A DNA stretch of 64,000 nucleotides from Pseudoxanthomonas suwonensis. Its GTDB lineage: Bacteria > Pseudomonadota > Gammaproteobacteria > Xanthomonadales > Xanthomonadaceae. Made by a program: the position numbers and the translations under genes. The stretch covers positions 682,001 to 746,000 of the forward strand of contig NZ_CP011144.1 in NCBI RefSeq assembly GCF_000972865.1, read 5' to 3'. Shown piece by piece: positions 1-8,557 of the stretch (position 1 is its first letter; each line of letters begins with the position of its first letter). The notes under the pieces were generated by a model. It saw only the letters and a program-made list of their open reading frames with translations, was not told the origin of the DNA and did no database searches.

Positions 1-132
1 CGCCGTGGCGCGGATGCCGCCGCCCTCCCCGCGCCGCGCGGCTTCCGCGTCGGACAGGCAAAGAATCAGGGGCGCCAGCGCTACGGCGGCGGCGACGGCT
101 GGGACCAGCACCGATCTGAACAGGGTTCGCAT
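1..132 (-). CDS. Secreted protein, N-terminal part only
   Basis: Only the first 44 codons lie in the window; the gene continues past the left edge. The ATG is two bases after the stop of the DUF2092 gene, so it is the next gene of that operon. The N-terminus is a good Sec signal peptide: MRTLFR, then a hydrophobic stretch rich in Val, Ala and Leu, then a likely cleavage near SDAEAA. The mature part begins with Arg/Gly-rich sequence. The product is probably periplasmic or surface exposed. I cannot assign a family from 44 residues. Confidence 0.6.
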   Translation of the reverse strand, partial: MRTLFRSVLVPAVAAAVALAPLILCLSDAEAARRGEGGGIRATA

Positions 133-133
133 G

Positions 134-925
134 TCATTTTTCCTCGGTTTCGATCATGGTCAGGCCCATCGGCGCGATCACGATCCTGCTGGCGTCGGCG
201 GGCGGGACGAACGAGAACACCCTGCCGTCGATCGGGCTTTTCGTATCCCAGTGCAGCTCGGCCCTGAACTCCGGCAGGGCCGGATCGTCCCGGCTGACGA
301 TGACCAGCCTGCGCGGAAGCGACGAGGCGCTGGATATCCAGACCTGCCAGTCGACGCCCTCCTGGCGCAGTGCGTACTGCTCGACCTTGTCGCCGTCGAC
401 GGTTCCGCTTCCCACGCGCAGGGCCGAGGTGATCGCCGACACGGGCGCGGCATCGGTACCCCACAGAAACAGGTCGGTCAACGGAAGCTGGATGTCGAAC
501 TTGTCCGAGGCATTGGCCAGCAGTCCGGCCAAGGACCCGGCCTTGATGGGCGCAGTCGCGTAGAACTTCTTTCCCGGCGCCCAGATGGTCATCTGGCTGC
601 CGTCGAACATCACCTGGCGATCGAAATCGGCGCGCTCCAGGTCGATCCGCAGTTTGTCTGGCTGCTTGACCCGGTAACGGATGGGCTGGTCCAGCTGGAT
701 CTTCTGGCCGTCGTCGAGCACGAGCTCGATGCTTGCATCGGATCGCAGGCTGAATTGCGGCAGCGCCCGCAGCGTCGCGCCCATCTTCTCCAACGCGGCG
801 ATCGCGGCCGGGTCCACCACCGGGGAGCCCGCCGGAGCAGATCCGGTGGCGAACGCCGCCGGCGACGCCAGTGCCAGCATGACGCCAAGACCCAGCAGTC
901 CCATGAACTGTTCTTGCTTGCGCAT
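134..925 (-). CDS. DUF2092 family periplasmic protein
   Basis: A 263-residue exported protein. After a signal peptide (about residues 1-27) it has the DUF2092 pattern: a helical segment (AIAALEKMGATLRALPQF), then beta-rich sequence resembling LolA/LolB-type folds, with phrases such as QPDKLRID and DGSQMTIWAPGKKFY. A second ATG 6 nt upstream (925 is used here rather than 931) has its Shine-Dalgarno GGGAG only 3 nt away, while the chosen ATG is 9 nt from it. The gene lies downstream of DUF1622 and FGE genes and 1 nt from the next secreted gene, so it belongs to the sulfatase-maturation operon. The DUF2092 role is unknown; lipid or lipoprotein binding is only an inference from the fold. Confidence 0.8.
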   Translation of the reverse strand: MRKQEQFMGLLGLGVMLALASPAAFATGSAPAGSPVVDPAAIAALEKMGATLRALPQFSLRSDASIELVLDDGQKIQLDQPIRYRVKQPDKLRIDLERADFDRQVMFDGSQMTIWAPGKKFYATAPIKAGSLAGLLANASDKFDIQLPLTDLFLWGTDAAPVSAITSALRVGSGTVDGDKVEQYALRQEGVDWQVWISSASSLPRRLVIVSRDDPALPEFRAELHWDTKSPIDGRVFSFVPPADASRIVIAPMGLTMIETEEK

Positions 926-982
926 AGCCATGATCTCCCGATAGGGGCGAACGCGGATGGCGCGTTCGCGGGTATGCCCTGA

Positions 983-1004
983 TGCCCGCGCCCGGGTGCG
1001 GGCA
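983..1004 (-). terminator. GC-rich hairpin inside operon
   Basis: A 7-bp perfect stem (TGCCCGC / GCGGGCA) with an 8-nt loop lies in the 122-nt gap between the DUF1622 stop and the DUF2092 start. There is no T run, so it may be an attenuator or mRNA-stabilising structure rather than a terminator. Confidence 0.3.
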
Positions 1005-1047
1005 CCGGCGCGTTCTCTTCAGTACGGCGGATCAACCACGAAGTGCC

Positions 1048-1419
1048 TCACCGTGCCGCTTCGTGCCGAGAACCGAGTTCCCGTTCCCTCACTTCAGCCA
1101 GATCGCGCTCGAGGAAGTAGTTGAGGAAGGTGCGGATCACCGCGACCGCACCCAGCTGGCCGATCGCCTCCCAAGAAGGCGCCACCGACGATTCGACGAT
1201 GTCGGCCGCCAGCTGGAAGGTCAGGCCGGCGACCAGCCAGCGTGCATATCCCAGCCACAGCGCCCGCCGCTCGTGCCCGTCGGACCACTGGCCCTTCAGC
1301 ACCAGCCATACCACGCGGATGAACACGTGCAGCGTCGCGCAGGCGATCAGCAGCAGCGCCATCAGGTCGATGGCGGCGATCACAGGTTCGCTCAGCAGGT
1401 ACAGCCATTCGCGCATCAT
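1048..1419 (-). CDS. DUF1622 family inner-membrane protein
   Basis: A 123-residue membrane protein with three hydrophobic segments: residues about 8-28 (VIAAIDLMALLLIACATLHV), about 53-70, and a weaker one near 85-100. The pattern (WLxxxxxAIDLMALLLI at the N-terminus and RTFLNYFLERDL near the C-terminus) matches DUF1622. The start is the first of two consecutive ATGs, with AAGGAGG 7 nt upstream; it overlaps the FGE stop codon as ATGA, so the two are translationally coupled. A longer frame through the FGE gene is out of frame with FGE and is not a fusion. Function unknown. Confidence 0.8.
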   Translation of the reverse strand: MMREWLYLLSEPVIAAIDLMALLLIACATLHVFIRVVWLVLKGQWSDGHERRALWLGYARWLVAGLTFQLAADIVESSVAPSWEAIGQLGAVAVIRTFLNYFLERDLAEVRERELGSRHEAAR

Positions 1420-2378
1420 GGTCGGTCCTCCTTCGATCCGCGGACGATGCAGCGGAACCCCACGTGGCAGGTCGAGGTGTCCACTGGCTGGGCCATCCGC
1501 GCGGCCGGCCGGTAGCGCCGGCAGTAGTTCGGCGCGCACACGTGCGAACCGCCCTTCATCACCCGGCGCGGGATGGCAATGCCCGAACTGCGCGCGTCCA
1601 GGCTGGCCTCGCGCTCCCCGCCGCGCGGGTTGTCCAGGGTGCAGCAGCTGCGCTGGATGCGGCCATGCTCCTGGTACCAGTCGCAGGTCCATTCCCACAC
1701 GTTGCCGATCATGTCGTACAGGCCGTAGCCGTTGGCCGGGAAGCTGCCCACCGGCGCGGTCCATTCGTACCCGTCGAGCTTCTGGTTGTCCCACGGGAAC
1801 TCGCCCTGCCAAGTGTTGGCCATGTACCGCCCGCCCGGCACCAGTTCCTCGCCCCAGGCGAATTCGGTGCCGTCGCTGCCGCCCTTGGCGGCGAACTCCC
1901 ATTCGGCCTCGGTCGGCAGTTCCTTGCCGGCCCACTGCGCATAGGCCAGCGCGTCCTCGTAGGCCACCTGCACCACTGGATGGTCTTCCATGCCCTCGAT
2001 CGAGGTGTCCGGCCCGCGCGGGTGGCGCCAGTCGGCGCCGGGGATGTACTGCCACCAGTTGTAGTGGTTGCGCAGGTCCACCCGGCCGGGCGGCGGCACG
2101 AACACCACCGATGCCGGGACCAGCAGCGCCGGATCGGCACCGGGATAGTCGGCCGGGTCGACCGGCTTCTCGGCCAGGGTCACGTAGCCTGTCGCGGCGA
2201 CGAAACGGGCGAAATCGCGGTTGGTCACCGCATGCCGGTCGATCCGGAACGGATCCACCCGCACCTTGTGCGCCGGCTTCTCCTCCGGGTAGTGGTCGTC
2301 CGACCCCATGGTGAAAATGCCACCGGGCACGTGCACCATGTCGTCGATACTGACCAGCAATTGCGCTTCCCTGTTCAC
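1416..2378 (-). CDS. Formylglycine-generating enzyme 1 (SUMF1/FGE family)
   Basis: A 320-residue protein of the FGE-sulfatase/SUMF1 family, which oxidises the Cys of a C-x-P/A-x-R motif in sulfatases to formylglycine. It starts at the typical MVHVPGGIFTMGSDDHY, contains the LPTEAEWEFAAKGG block, the GLYDMIGNVWEW block, and ends with GFRC. The two active-site cysteines of the family (human Cys336/Cys341) are conserved at C281 and C286 in SHVCAPNYCRRYR, so it should be active rather than one of the many non-catalytic FGE relatives. The start is GTG with GAGGAG 5 nt upstream. Two sulfatases, CTAGR and CSPTR types, are encoded 7-12 kb away. No signal peptide, so cytoplasmic. Confidence 0.93.
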   Translation of the reverse strand: MNREAQLLVSIDDMVHVPGGIFTMGSDDHYPEEKPAHKVRVDPFRIDRHAVTNRDFARFVAATGYVTLAEKPVDPADYPGADPALLVPASVVFVPPPGRVDLRNHYNWWQYIPGADWRHPRGPDTSIEGMEDHPVVQVAYEDALAYAQWAGKELPTEAEWEFAAKGGSDGTEFAWGEELVPGGRYMANTWQGEFPWDNQKLDGYEWTAPVGSFPANGYGLYDMIGNVWEWTCDWYQEHGRIQRSCCTLDNPRGGEREASLDARSSGIAIPRRVMKGGSHVCAPNYCRRYRPAARMAQPVDTSTCHVGFRCIVRGSKEDRP

Positions 2379-2442
2379 TCCTGCTCCTCATCCGTCTGTC
2401 CGGACATCCGCCACCAGGACACGGCGGCGGGAAACACGTGAA

Positions 2443-3375
2443 CTAGTCGATGAAGACCTGTTTCCAGTCGTCGCGGACGCTGGCCACTGCCCAGCCCCGG
2501 GCCCTGGCCTGCTCCAACGCCTTCTCCGCGCCGGCCGTGTAGGCGACGTCGCGCTTGTCGTCGTCGTGGTCGACCAGCAGCGCCAGGGACGCGCCATCGC
2601 CGTCCGTGGCGAAACGCATCATCGGCAGGTCGCCGTTGGAGTTGCCGGCCGCGAATATCGGGCGCGCACCGATCCGACTCCATATCTGCACCACCTTGGC
2701 CGGCCCGTCATCAAACAACTCCAGCTTGTCGGTGTGATACATGCGGCCCCGCCCGTCCTCCTCGCGATATTCGAGAGCGACGGTGGTGCCGACCACCCGG
2801 TCGGGCGGTATGCCGTAGAGCTCGCGGGTCACCGGGCGCATGAAATCGCGACCGCCCCCGGAAACGATGAAGTTGGTGAAGCCGTTGTCCTCCAGGTGCT
2901 GCAGCAGCTGGCGCATCGGCGCATAGACGGTCCCGAGGTTGGGGCGATCGAGCACCGGATTGCGGGAGCCGCGCAGGAACCGCTCGGCTCCGGCCGCGAA
3001 TTCCTCCACCTCATCGCCGGCGTAAGCCGACAGCAGGCCGGCCGCCATTACCTTCAGGTCGCTGTCGTCACCGCCGTAGTGCTTGGTGATGGCGTCGCCC
3101 AGCCAGGCATGGTCACCGTCCACCACTGCCTTCCACGGCTGCCTGGCGCCCAGCGACGGATCCGCCTTCACCTGTTCAGCGATCCGCGCGAACAGGAAGC
3201 CGGCCTGGATCGGGAACGGCTTCTCGCACCAGAGCGTGCCATCGTTGTCGAACACGGCGATCCTGGCTTCGGGCGGCACGAAATCGGCCCCGCCTTCACG
3301 GGTGACCTGTGCGACGAAGTCGACTATCGCCGATCGGGTCGCGCCCTCGTTCCACAAGGAAAGTGCAGAGCTCAT
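2443..3375 (-). CDS. HAD-family hydrolase
   Basis: A 310-residue haloacid-dehalogenase-superfamily protein. Motif I is clear (FDNDGTLW, nucleophile Asp plus general acid Asp), motif II is NFIVSGGG, and motif III/IV is PIFAAGNSNGDLPMM. Together these fit a cytosolic phosphomonoesterase of the type annotated as haloacid dehalogenase-like hydrolase; the substrate is unknown. The ATG has AAAGGAA 5 nt upstream; a longer open frame upstream has no supporting start. It is the first gene of the operon that continues into FGE1, and the shared promoter element lies about 90-160 nt upstream. Confidence 0.85.
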   Translation of the reverse strand: MSSALSLWNEGATRSAIVDFVAQVTREGGADFVPPEARIAVFDNDGTLWCEKPFPIQAGFLFARIAEQVKADPSLGARQPWKAVVDGDHAWLGDAITKHYGGDDSDLKVMAAGLLSAYAGDEVEEFAAGAERFLRGSRNPVLDRPNLGTVYAPMRQLLQHLEDNGFTNFIVSGGGRDFMRPVTRELYGIPPDRVVGTTVALEYREEDGRGRMYHTDKLELFDDGPAKVVQIWSRIGARPIFAAGNSNGDLPMMRFATDGDGASLALLVDHDDDKRDVAYTAGAEKALEQARARGWAVASVRDDWKQVFID

Positions 3376-3467
3376 CGACGTTCCTTTCGGACGACGCCGG
3401 CCATCGTCACACGAAAAAACGGGGTTCCGAGGACATGTCCACGGCCGTCGAGTCGTGCCGGCAACCC

Positions 3468-3531
3468 AGATTAACGACCGGGGGGCTTCGCGCCACTCTA
3501 GAACCGGAATGGTCTGGCCGGATAGCGCAAA
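3468..3531 (-). promoter_or_regulatory. Promoter and putative AraC-family operator, HAD-FGE1 operon
   Basis: On the minus strand an 18-bp element (TTTGCGCTATCCGGCCAG, 3514-3531) is followed by TTCCG-N-TTC and, 40 nt from the 18-mer, by a -10 box TAATCTGG (3468-3473). The same 18-mer, the TTCCG-N-TTC element and TAGTCTGG at the same 40-nt distance occur before FGE2. The -35 is poor, as expected for an activator-dependent promoter. The rest of the 393-nt gap (3376-3768) shows no gene; a possible -10 TATGAT at 3730-3735 may serve the plus-strand barrel gene. Confidence 0.65.
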
Positions 3532-3768
3532 CGACCGAAGCGGGCGCCGGCGCAAGGACGGCAGCGGGGCCCCAGCCGACCCTCTTCTTGCCGGAATCCG
3601 ATCACGACGATGTGAAAAAAACGCCGACAGATCAGCGATGCCGCCGCATGCGCGAGGGACGGCATGATCGCTTGCCGACAGTCCCTGCATGCATGCGCCA
3701 CACGGGCGTTCAGTTGCCGCCGATGGCAATATGATCACCGGCAGATCGCTTCGACATGAGGCCACCCC

Positions 3769-4977
3769 ATGCGCGCGTTTCAGGGAGTCCTGGCAGTCTG
3801 CCTGGCATCGGCCGCGAATGCCGCGGCCGCACAAGGCGCGGCACCGGCCGCGGACGATGCGGTCGATGCCGTTCCGATCGGACGTGATGCAGGTGCGCAG
3901 CAAGGCGCTTTCCGCGACCGGGAGGACGGCCGTTTCGACATGTCGTCATGGCTGCTGGAGCACCACGGATTCCTGCCGGTTCCGATCGTGGTCAGCGACC
4001 CCGCCCTGGGCTACGGCGGTGGGGTGGCGCTGGCCTTCTTCCACCGGCCGAAGGGCGCCCCCGCCACACGCACCGGGACGGACGGGAAGCCTCGGATGAT
4101 CACCCCGGACATCATGGGCGTCATGGCCATGAAAACGGAGAACGGCAGCCAGGCCTACGGCGCCGGCGCCAACCTGCATTTCCGCGAAGACGACTGGCGC
4201 TACAAGGGCGGGCTGGCCAGAACCGATCTCAACATTGACTTCTACACCAGCGGACGCGTGCTTCCCCAGCAGAAGGTCGCGGTGAACCTGGAGGGGCTGA
4301 TGTCCTTCCAGCAGGTCTCGCGCAGGCTCGGCGACCGCGACATGTTCCTGTCCGCGCAATGGATCTACATGGATGTCGATCCCCGGCTGGAGAACGCGGC
4401 CGACCGGCCGCTGTTCACCGACCTCGATTTCGAACAAGTGTCGTCCGGCCTGGGCCTGGCCTTGGAATACGACAGCCGCGACAACCCCTTCACTCCTTCG
4501 CGCGGCTACCTTTTCCAGGTCCAGGGCAACGCCTACCTGCCGGCGATCGGAAGCGACGTGGAGTTCCAGAGCTACCGGTTGCATGGCTATGGCTTCTGGC
4601 CGCTGGGTGGGCATCTGGTGCTTGGCGGCCGGGCCGACGTGCGTCGCGTCGATGGCGACGTCCCCTTCTACCGCCTGCCCTACATCGACCTGCGCGGCGT
4701 GCCTTCGGCGCGCTACCAGGACGACACGGCCGGGGTGCTCGAAACGGAACTGCGCTGGAACCTGACCACGCGCTGGGCCGGGATCGGCTTCCTCGGCGCC
4801 GGCCGCGCCTGGGGCGAGCGCGCCGGCTTCGGCGACGCACCGACCGCGGTCAGCAAGGGCTTTGGCGCGCGCTACCTGGTCGCGCGCCAGCTGGGAATGT
4901 ACGTGGGCGTGGACTATGCGTGGGGGCCGGAAGACCAGAAGACCGTCATCATCCAGATGGGTAGCGCCTGGCGCTGA
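3769..4977 (+). CDS. BamA/TamA-like outer-membrane protein (Omp85 barrel)
   Basis: A 402-residue exported beta-barrel protein. Residues 1-22 are a signal peptide ending AAAAQG. There is no clear POTRA array; the barrel starts soon after with VPIVVSDPALGYGGG, typical of bacterial surface antigen (D15) relatives. Later come EYDSRDNPFTPSRGYLF (the Omp85 turn motif) and DLRGVPSARYQ, corresponding to the RGF-like loop motif, and the last strand ends VIIQMGSAWR. Such short Omp85 members (patatin-type and related) are surface proteins of unknown cargo. GAGG lies 7 nt before the ATG. It is divergent from the HAD-FGE1 operon and 268 nt before the MscS gene. Confidence 0.85.
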   Translation: MRAFQGVLAVCLASAANAAAAQGAAPAADDAVDAVPIGRDAGAQQGAFRDREDGRFDMSSWLLEHHGFLPVPIVVSDPALGYGGGVALAFFHRPKGAPATRTGTDGKPRMITPDIMGVMAMKTENGSQAYGAGANLHFREDDWRYKGGLARTDLNIDFYTSGRVLPQQKVAVNLEGLMSFQQVSRRLGDRDMFLSAQWIYMDVDPRLENAADRPLFTDLDFEQVSSGLGLALEYDSRDNPFTPSRGYLFQVQGNAYLPAIGSDVEFQSYRLHGYGFWPLGGHLVLGGRADVRRVDGDVPFYRLPYIDLRGVPSARYQDDTAGVLETELRWNLTTRWAGIGFLGAGRAWGERAGFGDAPTAVSKGFGARYLVARQLGMYVGVDYAWGPEDQKTVIIQMGSAWR

Positions 4978-5245
4978 CGAGCCTGGCGGCCGGTGCGTCC
5001 GGCGTGAACTGATCATCACGAAACTGACTAAGCGATTCCTGCCATTTCTTGCAGGATGCGGGTGGTGGCCTGTACCGAAAGATCGGTCAATGCAAACTCA
5101 GGGACGTCGGCGTGGTCGATGGGAGAGGACCCATGGGTGCCACGCAACCGGACGACGCATGAGTTGTGAGGGCTGGCGCTCCGGCTGCGCAACGAGCAAC
5201 CAGCGTCCGTCCCGGCCCCCGGTTCCAAGCAAGGATGAGCGCCCC

Positions 5246-6928
5246 ATGTCCATGCATGCTCCGAGGCCACAACTGCACAGGATGATGCGGGGCCTGGCCG
5301 CGGCGCTGCTGCTGGCCACGTTGCCCGCTTTCGCCCAGCCCGCACCGGCGCCACCGGCGCAGGTGCAGCCCGAAGCCGGCACGGCGCCCGCGCAGAAGCA
5401 CGACGGCGTCGTCCGTTTCTACAACCGCGAGATCCTGACGCTGCGCAGCGAGTTCCTCGGCCGCCCGCCCGAGCTGCGCGCGGCGGCGGCCGAAGCCAAC
5501 ATCCAGCGCATCGTCGACCGGCCCGGCATGCCCGAAGTGGGGTTCAGGAAGAGCGACCAGGGCACGCTGCTGCTGCTGGGCAGCGAACTGGTCACCCTGA
5601 TCACTCCCGGGGATCTGGACGCCCTGCACGAACAGACCATGGAGCAGGCCCAGGCCGAGGCAGCCCGGCGCCTGGAGGAAGCGGTCAGGACCGCCAGGCA
5701 CGACCGGCTTCCGGGCAACCTGACGCGCGGGATCCTGTGGTCGCTGGCTTCGACCGCCATGGCGGTCCTGGCGATCATGGGCCTGGTATGGCTGGGCGGG
5801 CGTTCGCGCGAGCGGCTGAAGCGGTGGATGGCTCGCCATGCCCAGCCAAACGAACCGCTCCAGCACGTCATGCTGGGCCTGCGGGTATTCGGGGACTGGG
5901 TGTTCCGGCTGTTGGTCGCGATCCTGGTCCTGCTGGTACTGGAGGAATGGCTGCGATTTGTCCTGGGCCGATTCGGATTCACCCGCCCCTGGTCGGAAGC
6001 GATGACGGCATGGATCGTCGGCCGCCTGGCCGCGTGGTCCACGGCCATCGCCTCGGCCATTCCCGGCCTGGTCACGGCGGTCGTGATCTTCCTGCTGGCA
6101 CGGCTGGTCGCGCGTACCGTCACCCTGACCTTCAAGGGAATACAGAGCGGCCGCTTCCAGTTGTTCGGCATCGACCGGGAACTGGCCGAGCCGACCCGCA
6201 AGCTGGTCATCGTCGTGGTCTGGCTGTTCGCGCTGGCCATGGCCTACCCCTACCTGCCCGGCTCGGATACGGACGCCTTCAAGGGGCTCAGCGTGCTGGT
6301 GGGCCTGATGGTGTCGCTGGGCGCCTCCGGCATCGTCGGCCAGGCGGCCGGCGGCTTCACCATCGTCTATTCGCGGACGATGAAGGCCGGCGACTACGTG
6401 CGCAGCGGGGACATCGAAGGCGTGGTCCAGCAGATCGGCCTGTTCACCACCCGGCTGAGGACGCTCACTGGCGTGGAAGTGAGCATTCCGAACAACGTCG
6501 TCCTGGGCGGACAGCTGCACAACTATTCGCGGCATCCGGAAGGACCCGGCATGTGGCTGGAAACCGGCGTCACGATCGGCTACGACGCGCCTTGGCGCCA
6601 GGTGCAGCGGATGCTGCTGGAAGCAGCCGCGAGGACGGACGGGATCCTGACCGAGCCCAAGCCATTCGTGCTGCAGACCGCATTGTCCGACTTCTATGTC
6701 GAATACCTGCTGCGCGCCAGGATCCCGGACCCGCTGCGTCGCCCGCTGCTGCTCACCCAGCTGCATGCGAACATCCAGGACGTCTTCAACAGCGAAGGCG
6801 TGCAGATCATGTCGCCACACTACGTTGCCGACCCGGACCAGCCCAAGCTGGTCCCGCCCCAGCATTGGGAGCGCCTGCCTGGACCGGGCGAAACCTCCAC
6901 CGGCGGCAATGCGGGCGATGCCACCTGA
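5246..6928 (+). CDS. MscS-family mechanosensitive channel
   Basis: A 560-residue small-conductance mechanosensitive channel. A signal peptide (about 1-31, ATLPAFAQ) precedes a periplasmic domain (about 40-155), then five membrane segments near 162-184, 206-236, 270-290, 318-336 and 346-375. The last is the pore helix, followed by the MscS beta domain (GDYVRSGDIEGVVQQIGLF, then VSIPNNVVLGGQLHNYSR). ATG 5246 has AAGGA about 10 nt upstream; the open frame begins earlier but that part overlaps the barrel gene out of frame. It would protect the cell from hypo-osmotic shock. Its place in the sulfatase locus with two DUF202 proteins suggests an envelope-stress theme, by inference. Confidence 0.9.
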   Translation: MSMHAPRPQLHRMMRGLAAALLLATLPAFAQPAPAPPAQVQPEAGTAPAQKHDGVVRFYNREILTLRSEFLGRPPELRAAAAEANIQRIVDRPGMPEVGFRKSDQGTLLLLGSELVTLITPGDLDALHEQTMEQAQAEAARRLEEAVRTARHDRLPGNLTRGILWSLASTAMAVLAIMGLVWLGGRSRERLKRWMARHAQPNEPLQHVMLGLRVFGDWVFRLLVAILVLLVLEEWLRFVLGRFGFTRPWSEAMTAWIVGRLAAWSTAIASAIPGLVTAVVIFLLARLVARTVTLTFKGIQSGRFQLFGIDRELAEPTRKLVIVVVWLFALAMAYPYLPGSDTDAFKGLSVLVGLMVSLGASGIVGQAAGGFTIVYSRTMKAGDYVRSGDIEGVVQQIGLFTTRLRTLTGVEVSIPNNVVLGGQLHNYSRHPEGPGMWLETGVTIGYDAPWRQVQRMLLEAAARTDGILTEPKPFVLQTALSDFYVEYLLRARIPDPLRRPLLLTQLHANIQDVFNSEGVQIMSPHYVADPDQPKLVPPQHWERLPGPGETSTGGNAGDAT

Positions 6929-7209
6929 GCGCTGGAGGAAGCAACCAATGAGGCCTGGCCGTCCTGCACATCACGTCCATCAGCGCCAACGTGTCTGGCT
7001 GCGGCGCCGGCGGCGTTCCTGTCACCGGACAGCACGCCTGGCAAGAGGATTCCAGCAAGCGCACCGCGCATCTTGCGCCAGCGCATGCGTGCGACCACGG
7101 AAACGCCGTCGCCACGCGATCCAAGCTGGACCATGCGCCCACGGTGAGTACCGGCCGTGGCCAATCCCGATGCAACTCTTATGCCGCCTTCACATCAGGA
7201 GAAATGCAG

Positions 7210-7863
7210 ATGCATAGCCAGTCCCGCGACTTCCACGCACAGCGCCCGGCGCATGTTCCAGTGACCGCGGTGCCGCCCCTGCCTGATGTCGACCCCAACG
7301 ACAACGAACGGGCCTCCACCCAGTACTCCCACTACCGTACCGGGTTGTCCAACCACCGCACGGGATTGTCCGAGCACCGCACCTCACTCTCGGAATACCG
7401 GACCGACCTGTCCATGCACCGGACCGACCTGTCGGAGAACCGTACCGATATGTCGATGCGGAGGACGGGCATGTCCTTCCAGCGCACCCGGCTCAGCGCC
7501 GAGCGCACCACGATGTCGGTGATCCGCACGGCGCTGTCGCTGATCGGGTTCGGATTCACCATCTTCCAGTTCTTCGGCCACCTGCAGACCTCGCAGATGA
7601 TCAGCTCCACCAGCCATGCGCCGCGCAACTTCGGCACGGCGCTGGTGGCGATGGGCCTGATACTGCTGACGATGGGGATCGTCTATCACCTGCGCATGAT
7701 GCTGGAGCTGCGCGGGCAGCGCACCAGCATGCGCGAGCAGGGATTGGTGCATGCCGAAAGCGGATTCCCGGTGTCCATGGCGTTGGTGACCGCGGTAATG
7801 CTGTGGGCGCTCGGCGTGCTCGCGATCGCCAGCATGGTCTTTGGCGTCGGCACGCTGGGGTGA
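7210..7863 (+). CDS. DUF202 membrane protein with ten RT-heptads
   Basis: A 217-residue protein. Residues 41-110 consist of ten consecutive heptads of the form x-x-R-T-x-L/M-S, running without a break into the family's own conserved sequence (FQRTRLS, AERTTMS, VIRTALS). Three hydrophobic segments follow (LSLIGFGFTIFQFF, LVAMGLILLTMGIVY, ALVTAVMLWALGVLAIASMV), as in YidH/DUF202 proteins. ATG 7204 is only 2 nt from the AGGAG, whereas ATG 7210 is 8 nt from it, so 7210 is preferred. A paralogue at 11098-11559 has only four heptads. The 281 nt before the gene hold no convincing gene. Function unknown. Confidence 0.85.
   Translation: MHSQSRDFHAQRPAHVPVTAVPPLPDVDPNDNERASTQYSHYRTGLSNHRTGLSEHRTSLSEYRTDLSMHRTDLSENRTDMSMRRTGMSFQRTRLSAERTTMSVIRTALSLIGFGFTIFQFFGHLQTSQMISSTSHAPRNFGTALVAMGLILLTMGIVYHLRMMLELRGQRTSMREQGLVHAESGFPVSMALVTAVMLWALGVLAIASMVFGVGTLG
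7330..7539 (+). repeat. Ten tandem 21-bp (7-codon) repeats
   Basis: Ten 21-bp units encode the heptads HYRTGLS, NHRTGLS, EHRTSLS, EYRTDLS, MHRTDLS, ENRTDMS, MRRTGMS, FQRTRLS, AERTTMS and VIRTALS. Arg-Thr recurs at exactly seven-residue spacing from residue 43 to 107, which would place it on one face of a long helix. The last three units are the ancestral DUF202 core. Confidence 0.9.
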
Positions 7864-8080
7864 TGGCCCCGGGCCGGCAGGCCGTCGCGGCCGCGGGCGA
7901 TGCCGCGCCCGCCTTGTGGTCACGGGCGTGGCCGGGCCAACCGCCACCCGTTCCGCGGCAAGGGCGAATCCGGCAGCCGGCCAATGGCGGCGCAATGTGC
8001 GGCCGCCAGGCTGGACGCCGGCATTCGCACCGCCTCGCGCCAGCGCCAGTCCGCGGGCGCGATGGGCCTGCCCCTGTCCT

Positions 8081-8491
8081 TCATTCCCGCTGCAGGCGCA
8101 CCTTCAGCCCGTCCGCGGTGTTGCGCACCACGATCAGATCGAAATCCGGCGTGCTTCCGCGCACCTTCACCAGCACGTCCTCGCCGTCGTCCACCTCGAC
8201 GTGGTAGACGTCCTTGCCGAAGGTGTTGCGCAGCGTGTCGCGCACGAGCCTGGCCGCGCTGTTCTCGCTGGTCCCCCGCGGTATCGTCACGACCACACTG
8301 CTCGGGGCTCCGCCCTCGGGGACGACCGACAGCTCGATCTCGCCGTCGACCTTGGCGCGCCCGTCCATTTCCACGCGCCACTTGTTTGAGGGTTTGGCCA
8401 GCGCCCCGAACGAAAAAGCCAGCGCAAGAATGGAAAGCGCGAGGATCCTCCATGCGGCACTGCGCATGAAACCGGTATCTGTACCCATCAT
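8081..8491 (-). CDS. Small exported protein, unknown function
   Basis: About 136 residues with a signal peptide (LALSILALAFSFGALAKP) and a beta-rich mature part of about 105 residues (KWRVEMDGRAKVDGEIELSV... then VVVTIPRG and DFDLIVVRNTADGLKVRL). Two adjacent ATGs (8491 and 8488) follow AGGAGA; either could be used. It is the last gene of the FGE2-sulfatase series, 66 nt after the barrel protein. I do not recognise a family. The 217 nt between its stop and the converging DUF202 gene hold no gene. Confidence 0.7.
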   Translation of the reverse strand: MMGTDTGFMRSAAWRILALSILALAFSFGALAKPSNKWRVEMDGRAKVDGEIELSVVPEGGAPSSVVVTIPRGTSENSAARLVRDTLRNTFGKDVYHVEVDDGEDVLVKVRGSTPDFDLIVVRNTADGLKVRLQRE

Positions 8492-8557
8492 TTGTCTCCT
8501 GGTCCAATGCCGGAAACGGGGATGCCGCGACGTCCCGGCGCACGCCACGACAACTGC

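Noticed and set aside
1048..2391. A 447-codon frame that could look like an FGE-DUF1622 fusion
   Set aside because: Only the last 123 codons are the real DUF1622 protein; the upstream part is out of frame with the true FGE gene.
6948..7217. An Arg/His-rich 89-codon frame with a good GGAGGAA site after the MscS gene
   Set aside because: Composition is unlike a folded protein, third-position bias is absent, and it overlaps the DUF202 start; possibly a remnant.
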